From Sphingobacterium zeae (GTDB lineage: Bacteria > Bacteroidota > Bacteroidia > Sphingobacteriales > Sphingobacteriaceae), in assembly GCF_030818895.1 (NCBI RefSeq), contig NZ_JAUTBA010000001.1, positions 2,790,001 to 2,854,000 on the forward strand: DNA of 64,000 nt, in the 5' to 3' direction. Positions 8,229 through 17,480 of this stretch are shown in pieces (position 1 is the first letter of the stretch; the number at the start of each line of letters is the position of its first letter). The notes under the pieces are model-generated. The model saw only the letters and a program-made list of their open reading frames with translations. It ran no database searches and was not told where the DNA came from. The position numbers and the translations under genes were made by a program.

Positions 8229-10319
8229 ATGAATAGACTCCTATTAATTCTTATTATGCCGCTACTGTGCGTGCAGTCCTTTGCTCAGGCTGATTTTCCT
8301 TTTGGAACGATCAGCAGACGGGTGGTGGACGATGAGCTTGCTCAGCTATCTACGAAAGATCATCTGCTCAAAACATACAGAAGTACCCTGGGCAAAGATG
8401 GTGCCTGGCCCGACATAGACTATACTGACCGTGCGGTTACCGAATGGAAGCCTACCGCACATCTGGATCGGGTCAGACAGCTGATCGGCGCATATGTGCA
8501 CGAGGATAGCCCGCTCTACCAAAATAGGGCACTATATACGCAGATTATCAGCGCCCTGAATTATTGGGCACAGCATAATTTTACCAGCACCAACTGGTGG
8601 CACAATGAGATCGCTACACCCAAAGCTATTGGGGTGGCCCTGATCTTGATGAAGACTGGTAAAGAACAGGTTCCGAAGCAGCTGGAAGATGCCTTGGTTT
8701 TGAAAATGACTAAGGGTGATCCATACAAGATGACAGGAGCCAATAAGAGCGACATCGCTATCCATTACTTTTATCGCGCGCTGATAACGCAGGACAAGCA
8801 TCTGCTGACTTCTTCGCTGGAACAGCTCTTTTATCCCGTTCAACTTGTTGATGGCAAGGAGGGTTTACAGTATGATTTTTCTTATCTGCAACATGGCCCG
8901 CAGCTGTATATTGCCGGCTATGGGGAGGAATTTTTAAAAGGTATATCTACTATCATGTATTATGTACGCGATACGCCCTATGCAATTTCTGAGGAGAAGA
9001 AGCAGCTTTTTATACGCTTTCTGAAAGAAAGCTACTTGCCCATCATCCGTGGCGGCTACATCGATTTTAATGTGCAGGGGCGTGGTATATCCCGGCCAAA
9101 CATACTGAAAAAGAACGCGGGTGTAACGATGTTGCAGCATATGCTGGCGATCGATCCCCAGCAGCGGCAGATGTGGATGCATGAAATCGCCAAACTGGAC
9201 AGCACGAGTCCATACGATACGCCCAGATCTCCATTACATAGACATTACTGGAAGGGCGACTACAGTACACATATCCGCGAAGGCTACCAGGTCAATGTGC
9301 GCATAGCAAGCGCACGAACGAATCGATCTGAATCGGGAAATGGCGAAAATATATATGGAAAGTATATGACGGATGGGGTGACCAATATCCAGGTATTCGG
9401 ACCTGAATATATGAACATTATGCCGATTTGGGAGTGGGATAAAATTCCGGGTACCACGACGCAGGATAGAACAGCCGACCCTGTGCTCACAGCGCAGTGG
9501 GGCGAGTTGGCTAGCAACCAATTTGCAGGTGGTGTATCGGATGGCCAATATGGCTGTACAGCCATGGTGCTCGACTATGATAGCATTAAGGCTCATAAAG
9601 CCTGGTTTTTCTTTGACAAGCAGGTGGTCTGCCTTGGTGCTGGCATAACCTCCAACAGCAACGCGCCAGTGGTGACAACGCTCAATCAGACCTGGAAAAA
9701 AGGTAAGGTAAAATGGGGTGGGAAGGCCATGCCTGCAGTCGATTCTTTGGAGCGCACGGTAAACCCGGGCGAGTACGTCAGCCATAATCAGGTGGCCTAC
9801 CTGTTTAACGATCGTGCAGGGGTCACCTTGACGAACAAAAAGCAGACGGGATCATGGTATCACATCAATCGCTCACGATCTAAGGAAAGTATAACAGGTA
9901 TGGTGTTTAAGCTATGGATCAACCACGGCGTCAGACCAGTGGATGCAACTTACGCTTACAGTCTATATCCTGGAACCGAATCACCAAACAAACTTGAAGC
10001 TGAAAAAGTCAGGATCATTACAAACACCAAGGCGGTACAAGCCGTAGAACACCGTGGGCTAGACTGCATACAGGCTGTATTTTATCAGGCAGGTCAGCTA
10101 GAAACGGATCAACTGTTTGTTGAAGTTGATCAACCTATTATTTTGCAGATCAATAAAGAAGCTTCCGGCTATACGCTATGTGTAGCAGATCCCAATCAGC
10201 AGATTGATGCTGTGCGGGTCAATGTGCGCGACAAGCGGTCTGGTCAGTCGAAAGAGGTTCGGATCGCACTGCCACAAGGAGCCTATCGGGGAGCAACAGC
10301 AAAGTCTGCTATACGTTGA
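8229..10319 (+). CDS. Polysaccharide lyase family 8 (chondroitin AC/hyaluronate/xanthan lyase type)
   Basis: 696 aa. The ATG at 8229 is preferred to a TTG at 8145 because it gives a clean signal peptide (MNRLLLILIMPLLCVQSFAQ) and leaves the promoter outside the gene. PL8 lyases cleave next to a uronic acid by beta-elimination and leave an unsaturated uronyl end. An alpha/alpha toroid carries NWWHNE (N126 region), N172 in TGANKSD, H222 and Y231 in LQHGPQLYIAGYG, and R285/R289 in GRGISRPN; E373 lies in GENIYG. These fit the Asn-His-Tyr-Arg-Glu set I recall for Flavobacterium chondroitinase AC with a nearly constant offset. The beta-sandwich C-terminal half includes IPGTT. Substrate cannot be read from sequence. 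It is first gene of the operon, followed by a hairpin and susC. Confidence 0.92.
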   Translation: MNRLLLILIMPLLCVQSFAQADFPFGTISRRVVDDELAQLSTKDHLLKTYRSTLGKDGAWPDIDYTDRAVTEWKPTAHLDRVRQLIGAYVHEDSPLYQNRALYTQIISALNYWAQHNFTSTNWWHNEIATPKAIGVALILMKTGKEQVPKQLEDALVLKMTKGDPYKMTGANKSDIAIHYFYRALITQDKHLLTSSLEQLFYPVQLVDGKEGLQYDFSYLQHGPQLYIAGYGEEFLKGISTIMYYVRDTPYAISEEKKQLFIRFLKESYLPIIRGGYIDFNVQGRGISRPNILKKNAGVTMLQHMLAIDPQQRQMWMHEIAKLDSTSPYDTPRSPLHRHYWKGDYSTHIREGYQVNVRIASARTNRSESGNGENIYGKYMTDGVTNIQVFGPEYMNIMPIWEWDKIPGTTTQDRTADPVLTAQWGELASNQFAGGVSDGQYGCTAMVLDYDSIKAHKAWFFFDKQVVCLGAGITSNSNAPVVTTLNQTWKKGKVKWGGKAMPAVDSLERTVNPGEYVSHNQVAYLFNDRAGVTLTNKKQTGSWYHINRSRSKESITGMVFKLWINHGVRPVDATYAYSLYPGTESPNKLEAEKVRIITNTKAVQAVEHRGLDCIQAVFYQAGQLETDQLFVEVDQPIILQINKEASGYTLCVADPNQQIDAVRVNVRDKRSGQSKEVRIALPQGAYRGATAKSAIR

Positions 10320-10348
10320 CGGCTCGCAGCAGAACCTGTACATGGGGA

Positions 10349-10393
10349 AATTCTGCCATAGCACCGATATATTGTCGATGCTATGGCAGAATT
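10349..10393 (+). repeat. 15-bp inverted repeat between the PL8 gene and susC
   Basis: AATTCTGCCATAGCA (10349-10363) pairs perfectly with 10379-10393; the inner bases add about five more pairs after one mismatch. No T-run follows, so it is not a typical intrinsic terminator. It could be an RNA-processing or stability hairpin that sets susC levels apart from the lyase; this is inference. Confidence 0.7.
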
Positions 10394-10438
10394 GGACAAA
10401 GCAAAGAACGAAATCCTAAAATCAATTAATCAATCATT

Positions 10439-13400
10439 ATGATACCTTATGTAAAAACAATTGTCTTGGGGGCCACCTGTATGATGTATGGGACGCAGCT
10501 CTATGCACAACAGCGGCAGATGACAGGCGTCGTAACCGATGCGACCACGGGTAAACCGCTGCCAGGCGTAAGCATCTCGCAGAAGGGGGGCGGCACAAAA
10601 GGCGCGACGGATGTGAATGGCCGTTTCTCGATCAAGATCGCGGCAACGACGGGAACGCTCATCTTTAAATTTATCGGTTATGATGAACAAGAAGTTGCAT
10701 TAAGTGATAGTAAATTATTAGCTATAAAGCTATTACCTAAAAGTAAATCGTTGGATGAGGTTGTCGTAATCGGTTACGGTGAGGTGCAACGCAAAGATCT
10801 GACCGGATCGGTAGGGTCGGTGAATATGCAGGATATTAAGAAAGCGCCTGTTGGTTCAGCCCTGGAAGCTTTGGCCGGTCGTGTGGCCGGGGTGCAGGTG
10901 ACCTCCGAAAGTGGTAAGCCAGGCAGTGAGATGAATATCGTCATCCGTGGTGCCAACTCCCTCACACAAGACAATTCACCGCTGTATGTCATCGACGGCT
11001 TTCCGATCGAAAATGCCAATAGCAATGTGCTCAATCCGGACGAGATTGCTTCTATCGAAGTACTCAAAGATGCTTCAGCAACGGCGATATATGGTGCGCG
11101 GGGTGCGAATGGGGTCATCCTGATCACCACCAAGAAAGGGGAGAGCGGCGCCCCACAGATCAGTTATACAGGCTATGTGGGGTCGCAGCAGATCATCAAC
11201 AGCATGCAGTTGATGAATGGGTATGAATTTGTCAAGCTACAGGCAGAGCGCGATCCAGTCGGTTCGCAGCTGACTTATTTTAGCGATGGCAAAACGCTGG
11301 AGGATTACAAATCCATCCCCAGCCACGACTGGCAAGATGATATCTTCCGTGATGGCGTTATGCACAATCATAGCCTTTCCATTATGGGGGGCAACAACAA
11401 TACCAAGTATGCTGTTTCGGGCAATATTTTCGGGCAGCAAGGGATCATTATCAACTCGGGCTTCAACCGTAAGCAAGGGAAAATTGCCTTGGATCAGAGT
11501 TTTCAAAAACTAAAAGTCGGCATCAACACCATATATACAGGGACACTAACCGATGGTAGTAATCCTGCTGCCCCAGAATCGGCCTTTTCGGCTATGAACT
11601 ACCTGATGTATAGTGTATGGGGATACCGCCCTATTGCTTTTCCAGATGAGGATCTGCTGAACGATCCGACAGACGATCTGGCCAATCCGACTAACGACTA
11701 TCGTTTTAACCCTATCTTGTCAGCACAGAATGAACTGCGCGAAAGTTATAACAATCGTCTTATTGCCAATGGTTATGCCGAATACGCGTTTTCACCCGCG
11801 CTTAAATTACGTATCAATGGCGGTATCAACAATTCGGATACACGGCTGGATGTCTTTAACAACTCCCGCACACGTTACGGATTTGCGGGCAGTACCAACG
11901 GTGTGAACGGATCGGTCTTATATACACAGAGCAACACCTGGCTAAATGAAAATCTCTTGACCTACGCTAAAAAAATCAAGAATCATACGCTTAATGTGGT
12001 CGCAGGTATCACCTTTCAGGGTAACAAATACCACCGATACGGTATGTCGGCCATTCGGCTGCCCAATGAGATTAAAGGTCTGGCGGGCCTGAGCGAAGGT
12101 ATTCCTCAGCCCGTCACATCGGTGAAATCCGAATGGACCATGCTCTCCTACCTAGCTCGCGTAAACTATAATTACAAGAGCCGCTATCTCTTGACGGCAT
12201 CATTTCGTGCGGATGGCTCTTCCAAGTTTACGGGTACGAACAGGTACGGCTATTTCCCCTCGGCAGCATTTGCATGGCGACTGATTAATGAATCGTTTAT
12301 GAAAAAGCAAAGCTTGTTTTCGGATGCGAAAGTTAGGCTGGGCTATGGTATAACGGGCAATAACAGGGTAAACGAGTACGCATCTTTTTCACCGGTTTAT
12401 TTTGAGAATACCAGTGTGAGCACCAATGGTTATTACTCCTGGGGCAATAATCTGCTGCAAGGCATGTTTTTGGGCATAGGTACGCCCGACCTGCGCTGGG
12501 AAAGTACAGCGCAGAGCAATGCGGGTATTGATCTGGGACTCTTTAAAAACAGGCTATTGCTGACAGCAGATTATTACCACAAACGCACGTATGACCTGCT
12601 GCTCTATGCGGCACTGCCTTCGACCACTGGCTATAGCAACGCATTTAAGAATATTGGCGAAACGAGCAATAAGGGGATCGAACTTACGGTGGCCGGCGAT
12701 ATCATTCAAAAGCCTAATTTTAGCTGGAACAGTTCTTTCAACATCTCTTTTAACCGCAATAAAGTGATTGAGCTTACCGAAAATCAGGAGAGCCTCACCA
12801 CGGCGCTGGCCTGGGATCAGGATTATCGAACCACACCGTTGTATATTGCTAAGATTAATCAACCGCTGGGGCAGATGTACGGTTACCTTTGGGAAGGGGT
12901 TTATCCATACGAAGACTTTGACCAACAGCCTGACGGTAGCTATCTGTTGAAGCAGACGGTTGCCACCAATGGCAATACGCGCAGTTCCATCCGCCCCGGT
13001 GATGTCAAGTACAAGGATCTCAATGGCGATATGGTGGTGGATAATCTGGACAGAACGGTGATCGGTCGGGGATATCCCGTCCATCAGGGGGGATTGGCCA
13101 ATACGTTTAAGTATAAGAACTTTTATCTGCACCTGTTTTTGCAATGGTCCTATGGCAATGATATCGTCAATGCCAACAGGTTGCTGTTTGAAAACGGTAG
13201 CAAGGCTCACCTTAATCAGTTTGCCAGCTTTGCGGACCGCTGGACTCCGGAAAATACATTATCGAACATGCCGCGAGTCGCTGGACAGGGACCCAATGTC
13301 TATTCGAGCCGAATCATTGAGGATGGATCATATCTGCGGCTGAAAACGGGTTCGATCGGCTATACTTTTGATCGGGCGCTACTGGCCAAATGGAAGGTCA

Positions 13401-13567
13401 AGAGCCTGCGTGTATATGCTTCGGTGCAGAATATATGGACATTGACTAGCTACTCGGGCTACGATCCGGAGGTGGCGGTGTATTACTCGGCGCTGACCCC
13501 AGGGTTTGATTATTCCTCATACCCAAGACCCAAGACCTTTGTGTTTGGTATTAACCTCAATCTGTAA
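10439..13567 (+). CDS. SusC-family TonB-dependent outer-membrane transporter
   Basis: 1042 aa. Signal peptide (about 1-23), then a carboxypeptidase-regulatory-like domain (about 28-105, GVVTDATTGKPLPGVSI), a TonB box region LDEVVVIGYG, the plug (about 115-235, VRGANSLTQDNSPLYVIDGFPIEN) and a long 22-strand-type barrel ending in an aromatic-rich SusC C-terminus (FVFGINLNL). It imports oligosaccharides across the outer membrane with energy from TonB/ExbBD, capped by its SusD partner, which starts 18 bp downstream. There is no N-terminal STN domain, so control is expected through the HTCS rather than an anti-sigma factor. No Shine-Dalgarno is seen, which is common in this phylum. Confidence 0.96.
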   Translation: MIPYVKTIVLGATCMMYGTQLYAQQRQMTGVVTDATTGKPLPGVSISQKGGGTKGATDVNGRFSIKIAATTGTLIFKFIGYDEQEVALSDSKLLAIKLLPKSKSLDEVVVIGYGEVQRKDLTGSVGSVNMQDIKKAPVGSALEALAGRVAGVQVTSESGKPGSEMNIVIRGANSLTQDNSPLYVIDGFPIENANSNVLNPDEIASIEVLKDASATAIYGARGANGVILITTKKGESGAPQISYTGYVGSQQIINSMQLMNGYEFVKLQAERDPVGSQLTYFSDGKTLEDYKSIPSHDWQDDIFRDGVMHNHSLSIMGGNNNTKYAVSGNIFGQQGIIINSGFNRKQGKIALDQSFQKLKVGINTIYTGTLTDGSNPAAPESAFSAMNYLMYSVWGYRPIAFPDEDLLNDPTDDLANPTNDYRFNPILSAQNELRESYNNRLIANGYAEYAFSPALKLRINGGINNSDTRLDVFNNSRTRYGFAGSTNGVNGSVLYTQSNTWLNENLLTYAKKIKNHTLNVVAGITFQGNKYHRYGMSAIRLPNEIKGLAGLSEGIPQPVTSVKSEWTMLSYLARVNYNYKSRYLLTASFRADGSSKFTGTNRYGYFPSAAFAWRLINESFMKKQSLFSDAKVRLGYGITGNNRVNEYASFSPVYFENTSVSTNGYYSWGNNLLQGMFLGIGTPDLRWESTAQSNAGIDLGLFKNRLLLTADYYHKRTYDLLLYAALPSTTGYSNAFKNIGETSNKGIELTVAGDIIQKPNFSWNSSFNISFNRNKVIELTENQESLTTALAWDQDYRTTPLYIAKINQPLGQMYGYLWEGVYPYEDFDQQPDGSYLLKQTVATNGNTRSSIRPGDVKYKDLNGDMVVDNLDRTVIGRGYPVHQGGLANTFKYKNFYLHLFLQWSYGNDIVNANRLLFENGSKAHLNQFASFADRWTPENTLSNMPRVAGQGPNVYSSRIIEDGSYLRLKTGSIGYTFDRALLAKWKVKSLRVYASVQNIWTLTSYSGYDPEVAVYYSALTPGFDYSSYPRPKTFVFGINLNL

Positions 13568-13585
13568 CCCTATTACGAAAACAAG

Positions 13586-15163
13586 ATGAAACAATTAGTA
13601 ACAATATATAGCAGCGGACTACGGCTAGCGGCCTTCTTGGCATCCATGACGCTGCTAGGGGGTTGCTCCAGCTTTTTGGACAGGCAACCTTACGATGTGG
13701 TCAAGGAAAACTATTATCAGAATGAAAAAGAGTTGATGACAGGGTTGGTGGGCGTGTACGATATATTGGGTAGGGAAGATTTTTACGGGTCGACATACTC
13801 CACGTATTTAACCTTGGGTGATGAGGGAGCCTACTTTCGCTCTTCGTACCTCGCCGGACCGGAAATCTACAGCTATGACGCCTCGAATCCTAAAATCAAT
13901 GATATCTGGCGATTTTTGTATGAAGGGATCGAGCGGGCTAACTTTTTACTGAGCAAAGTCGACGCCGTATCAATGAACGATGCGGATAAGCAGTCGGTCA
14001 AAGGGGAAGTAAAATTTTTGCGGGCCTACTACTATTTTATACTGGTTAGTAACTGGGGCGCTGTACCCTTGAAAACGGAGCCGACAAGCTCTGTCAATAA
14101 TGTGAATATCGTGCGTACGCCGGAGGCTGATGTCTATGCCTTTATCGTGCAGGAGATGGAAGCTGCGGAAGCCATGGTCAAAGATATTCAGTCCTATGGC
14201 CATGCGGGCCGCGTCAGCAGATCTGCGGTGCGTGGTATACTGGCCCGTGTATACCTCAAGATGGCTGGTGCTCCGCTCCATGCTGTGTCCAACTACCAGA
14301 AAGCACTAGAATGGTCCAGTAAACTGGTCTTTCCGCAAGACGGAGACTACAGCCACAGCCTAATGGGCAGCTATACGAAGATCTTTACAGATATGGCGGC
14401 AGACCGCTACAACATCGGTGAGAGCATTTGGGAAGCAGAATTTTATGGTAATCGTACTGGCGATTTTGAAGCCGGCCGTATCGGCAACCAGAGCGGTATT
14501 CAGACCAGTGATGAAAGCAAGGGCTTTAGTTATGGTCTGCTGGCAGCTACGCGCAAGCTGTTTGAATCGTACGAGGCTACTGATCAGCGTAGGGACTGGA
14601 ACATCGCAGGATACCGATACAACCATGTCAACAATCTGGTCACAGATTCGGTATTCTACACATCGGCGGAAATCGAGCGCCGGCATGTCGCCAAGTTCCG
14701 CCGCGATTATGAAATCCTAAAACCCAAGAACAGAAATTATACACCCATTAATTTTCCGCTGCTGCGCTATGCCGATGTGCTGCTGATGTTTGCCGAAGCG
14801 GAAAATGAGGTGAATGGCCCGACAGCCCGAGCTAAAAATGCACTGCAGCAGGTCCGCGATCGTGCAAAAGCGTCCAATCGAAACAACCTGATAAGCAATG
14901 AAAGCGAAATGCGGACGGCTATACGCGAGGAGCGATTTCGGGAACTTTGCTACGAGGGTCTCAGAAAATTTGACCTCGTGCGCTATGGTACCTTTGTCGC
15001 GGAGATGAAGTTAGTCGCCCAGCAATATACACAGCTGGCTCCATCCGACTACCGCTACTTAGCGCTGGCATTCAACAATGTGAGTGAACGGGATATTTAT
15101 TTACCCATCCCGATTAGCGAACTATCACTCAATAACCTAATGACGCAGAACCCCGGATGGTAA
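13586..15163 (+). CDS. SusD/RagB-family glycan-binding lipoprotein
   Basis: 525 aa. The lipobox LLGGCSS at about residues 23-29 predicts a surface lipoprotein. The N-terminal SusD-like region includes SFLDRQPYDVV and the TPR-type helices carry the usual VKGEVKFLRAYYYFILVSNWGAVPL. The C-terminal RagB/SusD domain has NFPLLRYADVLLMFAEAEN and IREERFRELCYEGLRKFDLVRYG, ending in LMTQNPGW. These features are diagnostic of the family. It binds glycan at the cell surface and closes over the preceding SusC. Confidence 0.96.
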   Translation: MKQLVTIYSSGLRLAAFLASMTLLGGCSSFLDRQPYDVVKENYYQNEKELMTGLVGVYDILGREDFYGSTYSTYLTLGDEGAYFRSSYLAGPEIYSYDASNPKINDIWRFLYEGIERANFLLSKVDAVSMNDADKQSVKGEVKFLRAYYYFILVSNWGAVPLKTEPTSSVNNVNIVRTPEADVYAFIVQEMEAAEAMVKDIQSYGHAGRVSRSAVRGILARVYLKMAGAPLHAVSNYQKALEWSSKLVFPQDGDYSHSLMGSYTKIFTDMAADRYNIGESIWEAEFYGNRTGDFEAGRIGNQSGIQTSDESKGFSYGLLAATRKLFESYEATDQRRDWNIAGYRYNHVNNLVTDSVFYTSAEIERRHVAKFRRDYEILKPKNRNYTPINFPLLRYADVLLMFAEAENEVNGPTARAKNALQQVRDRAKASNRNNLISNESEMRTAIREERFRELCYEGLRKFDLVRYGTFVAEMKLVAQQYTQLAPSDYRYLALAFNNVSERDIYLPIPISELSLNNLMTQNPGW

Positions 15164-15182
15164 CTACATTTAATACGTAAAC

Positions 15183-16112
15183 ATGATGAAAAGATCGATC
15201 AAATTATTTCTATTTCTTGCCCTATATAGCTTACAGTCCTGCGAAAAAAAGGAGGTCACCCCTTTACACCTCGAAATCAGCACGGCCAAGAGCAGCTACA
15301 AAGTGAACGAACCGGTGGTGTTCCAGATCGGTGGCAACCCCGACCAGCTTACGTTTTACTCAGGAGAGGAGGGGCATAAATACAGCTACCGCGAGCGTAC
15401 CAAGGCAGTGCCAATGGCGGTGACGGTAGAGTTTGCCAGCAATCGTCGCTATGGTACCGATGCACAGCAGCCACGCTCGCTTCGACTGCTCGTATCGCAA
15501 CGTTTTTCGGGCGTCTATCAGGCCGATGCAATTGTCGAGAGTGAATGGGTGGATATCACTCCGGCGTTTAGCTTATCCGGTATCCAGTCGAGTGATGCCG
15601 TATACGTGCCCTCCGGCCAGGTAGACCTCTCCAAATTGAGCAACCTCGGTTTTACATTAGACCCCAATGCACTGGTTTACTTTGCTTTTAAATATACAGG
15701 AAGTACGGGCTCCACGCAGCCCCGCTGGTGGATCAATCTTTTTAACCTGAATACCATGACGACTGAAGGTATTACCTTGCCTATCGCAACGCTACAGGGG
15801 GCGGAATGGCGATCGATCGGGCTACAAGGTTCGTCCGTCTCTTGGCTGCTCAGCAGCAGTGGTCTGCGTTTTCAGGGAGGTGGTGCAGCTACATCCTCCA
15901 ATCTGGTGTGGGCTGTGTCCAAACCGCTCGATCTAACCAGCGTAACGCCAGACAAAGGGGTAGCCTTAAAGAATATGAGCACCCGCATAAATTTCTACGC
16001 CTACACTTTTCGGACGCCGGGAACTTATGAGGTCACCTTTGTCGGTAATAATGTAAACGCCTATGGCGAAAACCTGGTAACGAAAACAATACCATTAACG
16101 ATTACGGAATAG
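15183..16112 (+). CDS. DUF5017-like surface lipoprotein of the utilisation locus
   Basis: 309 aa. Signal peptide and lipobox SLQSCEKK at about residue 20. Residues 30-110 resemble an Ig-like fold and contain QLTFYSGEEGHKYSYR, which I associate with DUF5017 proteins encoded after SusD. The rest is beta-rich, with several Trp and Tyr that could form glycan contacts. It stands where SusE/SusF-type binding proteins usually are, so a surface glycan-binding role is inferred. It starts 19 bp after susD; a second ATG follows directly after the first. Confidence 0.7.
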   Translation: MMKRSIKLFLFLALYSLQSCEKKEVTPLHLEISTAKSSYKVNEPVVFQIGGNPDQLTFYSGEEGHKYSYRERTKAVPMAVTVEFASNRRYGTDAQQPRSLRLLVSQRFSGVYQADAIVESEWVDITPAFSLSGIQSSDAVYVPSGQVDLSKLSNLGFTLDPNALVYFAFKYTGSTGSTQPRWWINLFNLNTMTTEGITLPIATLQGAEWRSIGLQGSSVSWLLSSSGLRFQGGGAATSSNLVWAVSKPLDLTSVTPDKGVALKNMSTRINFYAYTFRTPGTYEVTFVGNNVNAYGENLVTKTIPLTITE

Positions 16113-16157
16113 AACAACACAATAACTTAATTAAAATAGTCTAGTAAATTATACAAT

Positions 16158-17435
16158 ATGAAGCAGATACAGTGTGCATTTGATCTTAAAATTATTTTTT
16201 TATTTCTAGTGGTAACGCTTTTTTCTTGTCAGCAGAATAACGCCCAGAATCAGGTGGCATCTTCAGATTTTGTCGCATCAGACTTTGCCTTGGCGAAAGA
16301 CCAATACCAGCTGCTGCTTGGCAGCCGTGATTTTCCACGCACTTTGGATACGGCAGGCCGGCTTGTGGGTACGGATGAATGGGACTGGACGGGAGGATTT
16401 TTTCCTGGCGCATTGTGGTATATCTACGAATATACGAAAGACCCAGGGGTGAAGGCCAATGCCACGGTATGGACCCAAAAGCTTGAAAAAGCAAAAGACC
16501 TTACCCAACATCACGATATCGGTTTTGTAATGTATTGTGCCTACGGCAATGCCCTGCGCCTGGAAACTAACCCGGATAAAATAAAGCAGTATCAGCAGAT
16601 TTTGATTCATTCGGCCCAATCTGCCCTAAAAAGGTTTGACCCGAAGGTAGGGCTGATTAAATCGTGGAATGAGAAAGCTTCTTGGGACGGTAAGACGGTC
16701 TGGAAATATCCGGTCATCATCGATAATATGATGAACCTTGAGCTGCTGTTTTTTGCTTCCGAGCTGACTGGTGATCCGAAGTACAAGCAGGTAGCCATTA
16801 GCCATGCCGATCACACTTTGAAAAATCACTTCAGATCCGACTATAGTACGTACCATGTTGTGGACTACGATCCTAACACGGGCGCAGTTGCTCATCAGCA
16901 GACCAATCAAGGTTATGCGGACAATTCAACTTGGTCTAGGGGGCAAGGATGGGCCATCTATGGCTACACTTTACTATACAGGGAGACCAGGGAAGCCAAA
17001 TACCTTAAAGCGGCAAAGAAAGCCGCTGATTTCTACATGAATCATCCCAACCTGCCGCAAGATAGGGTTCCCTATTGGGATTTTAATGCCGGGCAGCAGG
17101 GATATTGGCCAGACGTAGATTATTCAAATCGAAAGCTGAAGGAGATACCAAGGGACGCATCGGCAGCGGCAGTGGTATCTTCAGCCTTGCTGGAGCTTTC
17201 CACCTACACTTCGGGAGCGGATGCAAAGCGCTATTTCGACTTTGCTGAAGGTACGTTAAAGACGCTTTCTTCCAGCGAATACTTAGCAAAACGCGGTACC
17301 AATGGGGGCTTTATCCTCAAGCATTCGGTCGGAAGCATGCCACATCAAAGTGAAGTGGATGTGCCGCTGATCTACGCGGATTATTACTTTTTGGAAGCCC
17401 TATTGCGCTACAGAAAATTAGCTAAAGCGCTATAA
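16158..17435 (+). CDS. GH88 unsaturated glucuronyl hydrolase (lipoprotein)
   Basis: 425 aa. Lipobox LFSCQQ near residue 24 suggests a periplasmic membrane-anchored enzyme. GH88 enzymes remove the 4,5-unsaturated uronic acid that lyases leave on oligosaccharides by hydrating the double bond. The (alpha/alpha)6 barrel has WTGGFFPGALWYIYE, HDIGFVMYCAYG with D120, and YPVIIDNMMNLELL with D189, matching the two catalytic Asp of the family. It also has TWSRGQGWAIYGYTLLYR and RDASAAAVVSSALLEL. It is downstream of the PL8 lyase, exactly the partner needed for its products. Whether GlcA or another unsaturated uronate is preferred cannot be read. Confidence 0.93.
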   Translation: MKQIQCAFDLKIIFLFLVVTLFSCQQNNAQNQVASSDFVASDFALAKDQYQLLLGSRDFPRTLDTAGRLVGTDEWDWTGGFFPGALWYIYEYTKDPGVKANATVWTQKLEKAKDLTQHHDIGFVMYCAYGNALRLETNPDKIKQYQQILIHSAQSALKRFDPKVGLIKSWNEKASWDGKTVWKYPVIIDNMMNLELLFFASELTGDPKYKQVAISHADHTLKNHFRSDYSTYHVVDYDPNTGAVAHQQTNQGYADNSTWSRGQGWAIYGYTLLYRETREAKYLKAAKKAADFYMNHPNLPQDRVPYWDFNAGQQGYWPDVDYSNRKLKEIPRDASAAAVVSSALLELSTYTSGADAKRYFDFAEGTLKTLSSSEYLAKRGTNGGFILKHSVGSMPHQSEVDVPLIYADYYFLEALLRYRKLAKAL

Positions 17436-17480
17436 CAGCATAATAATAGTGCTTAAATAACATACAAAAACTCCACACCG

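Noticed and set aside
9234..9785. 183-codon minus-strand ORF inside the PL8 gene
   Set aside because: Antisense shadow of a well-supported enzyme gene, no recognisable domain, no ribosome-binding site.
12554..13210. 218-codon minus-strand ORF inside susC
   Set aside because: Shadow of the SusC barrel region; no domain and low-quality residue pattern.
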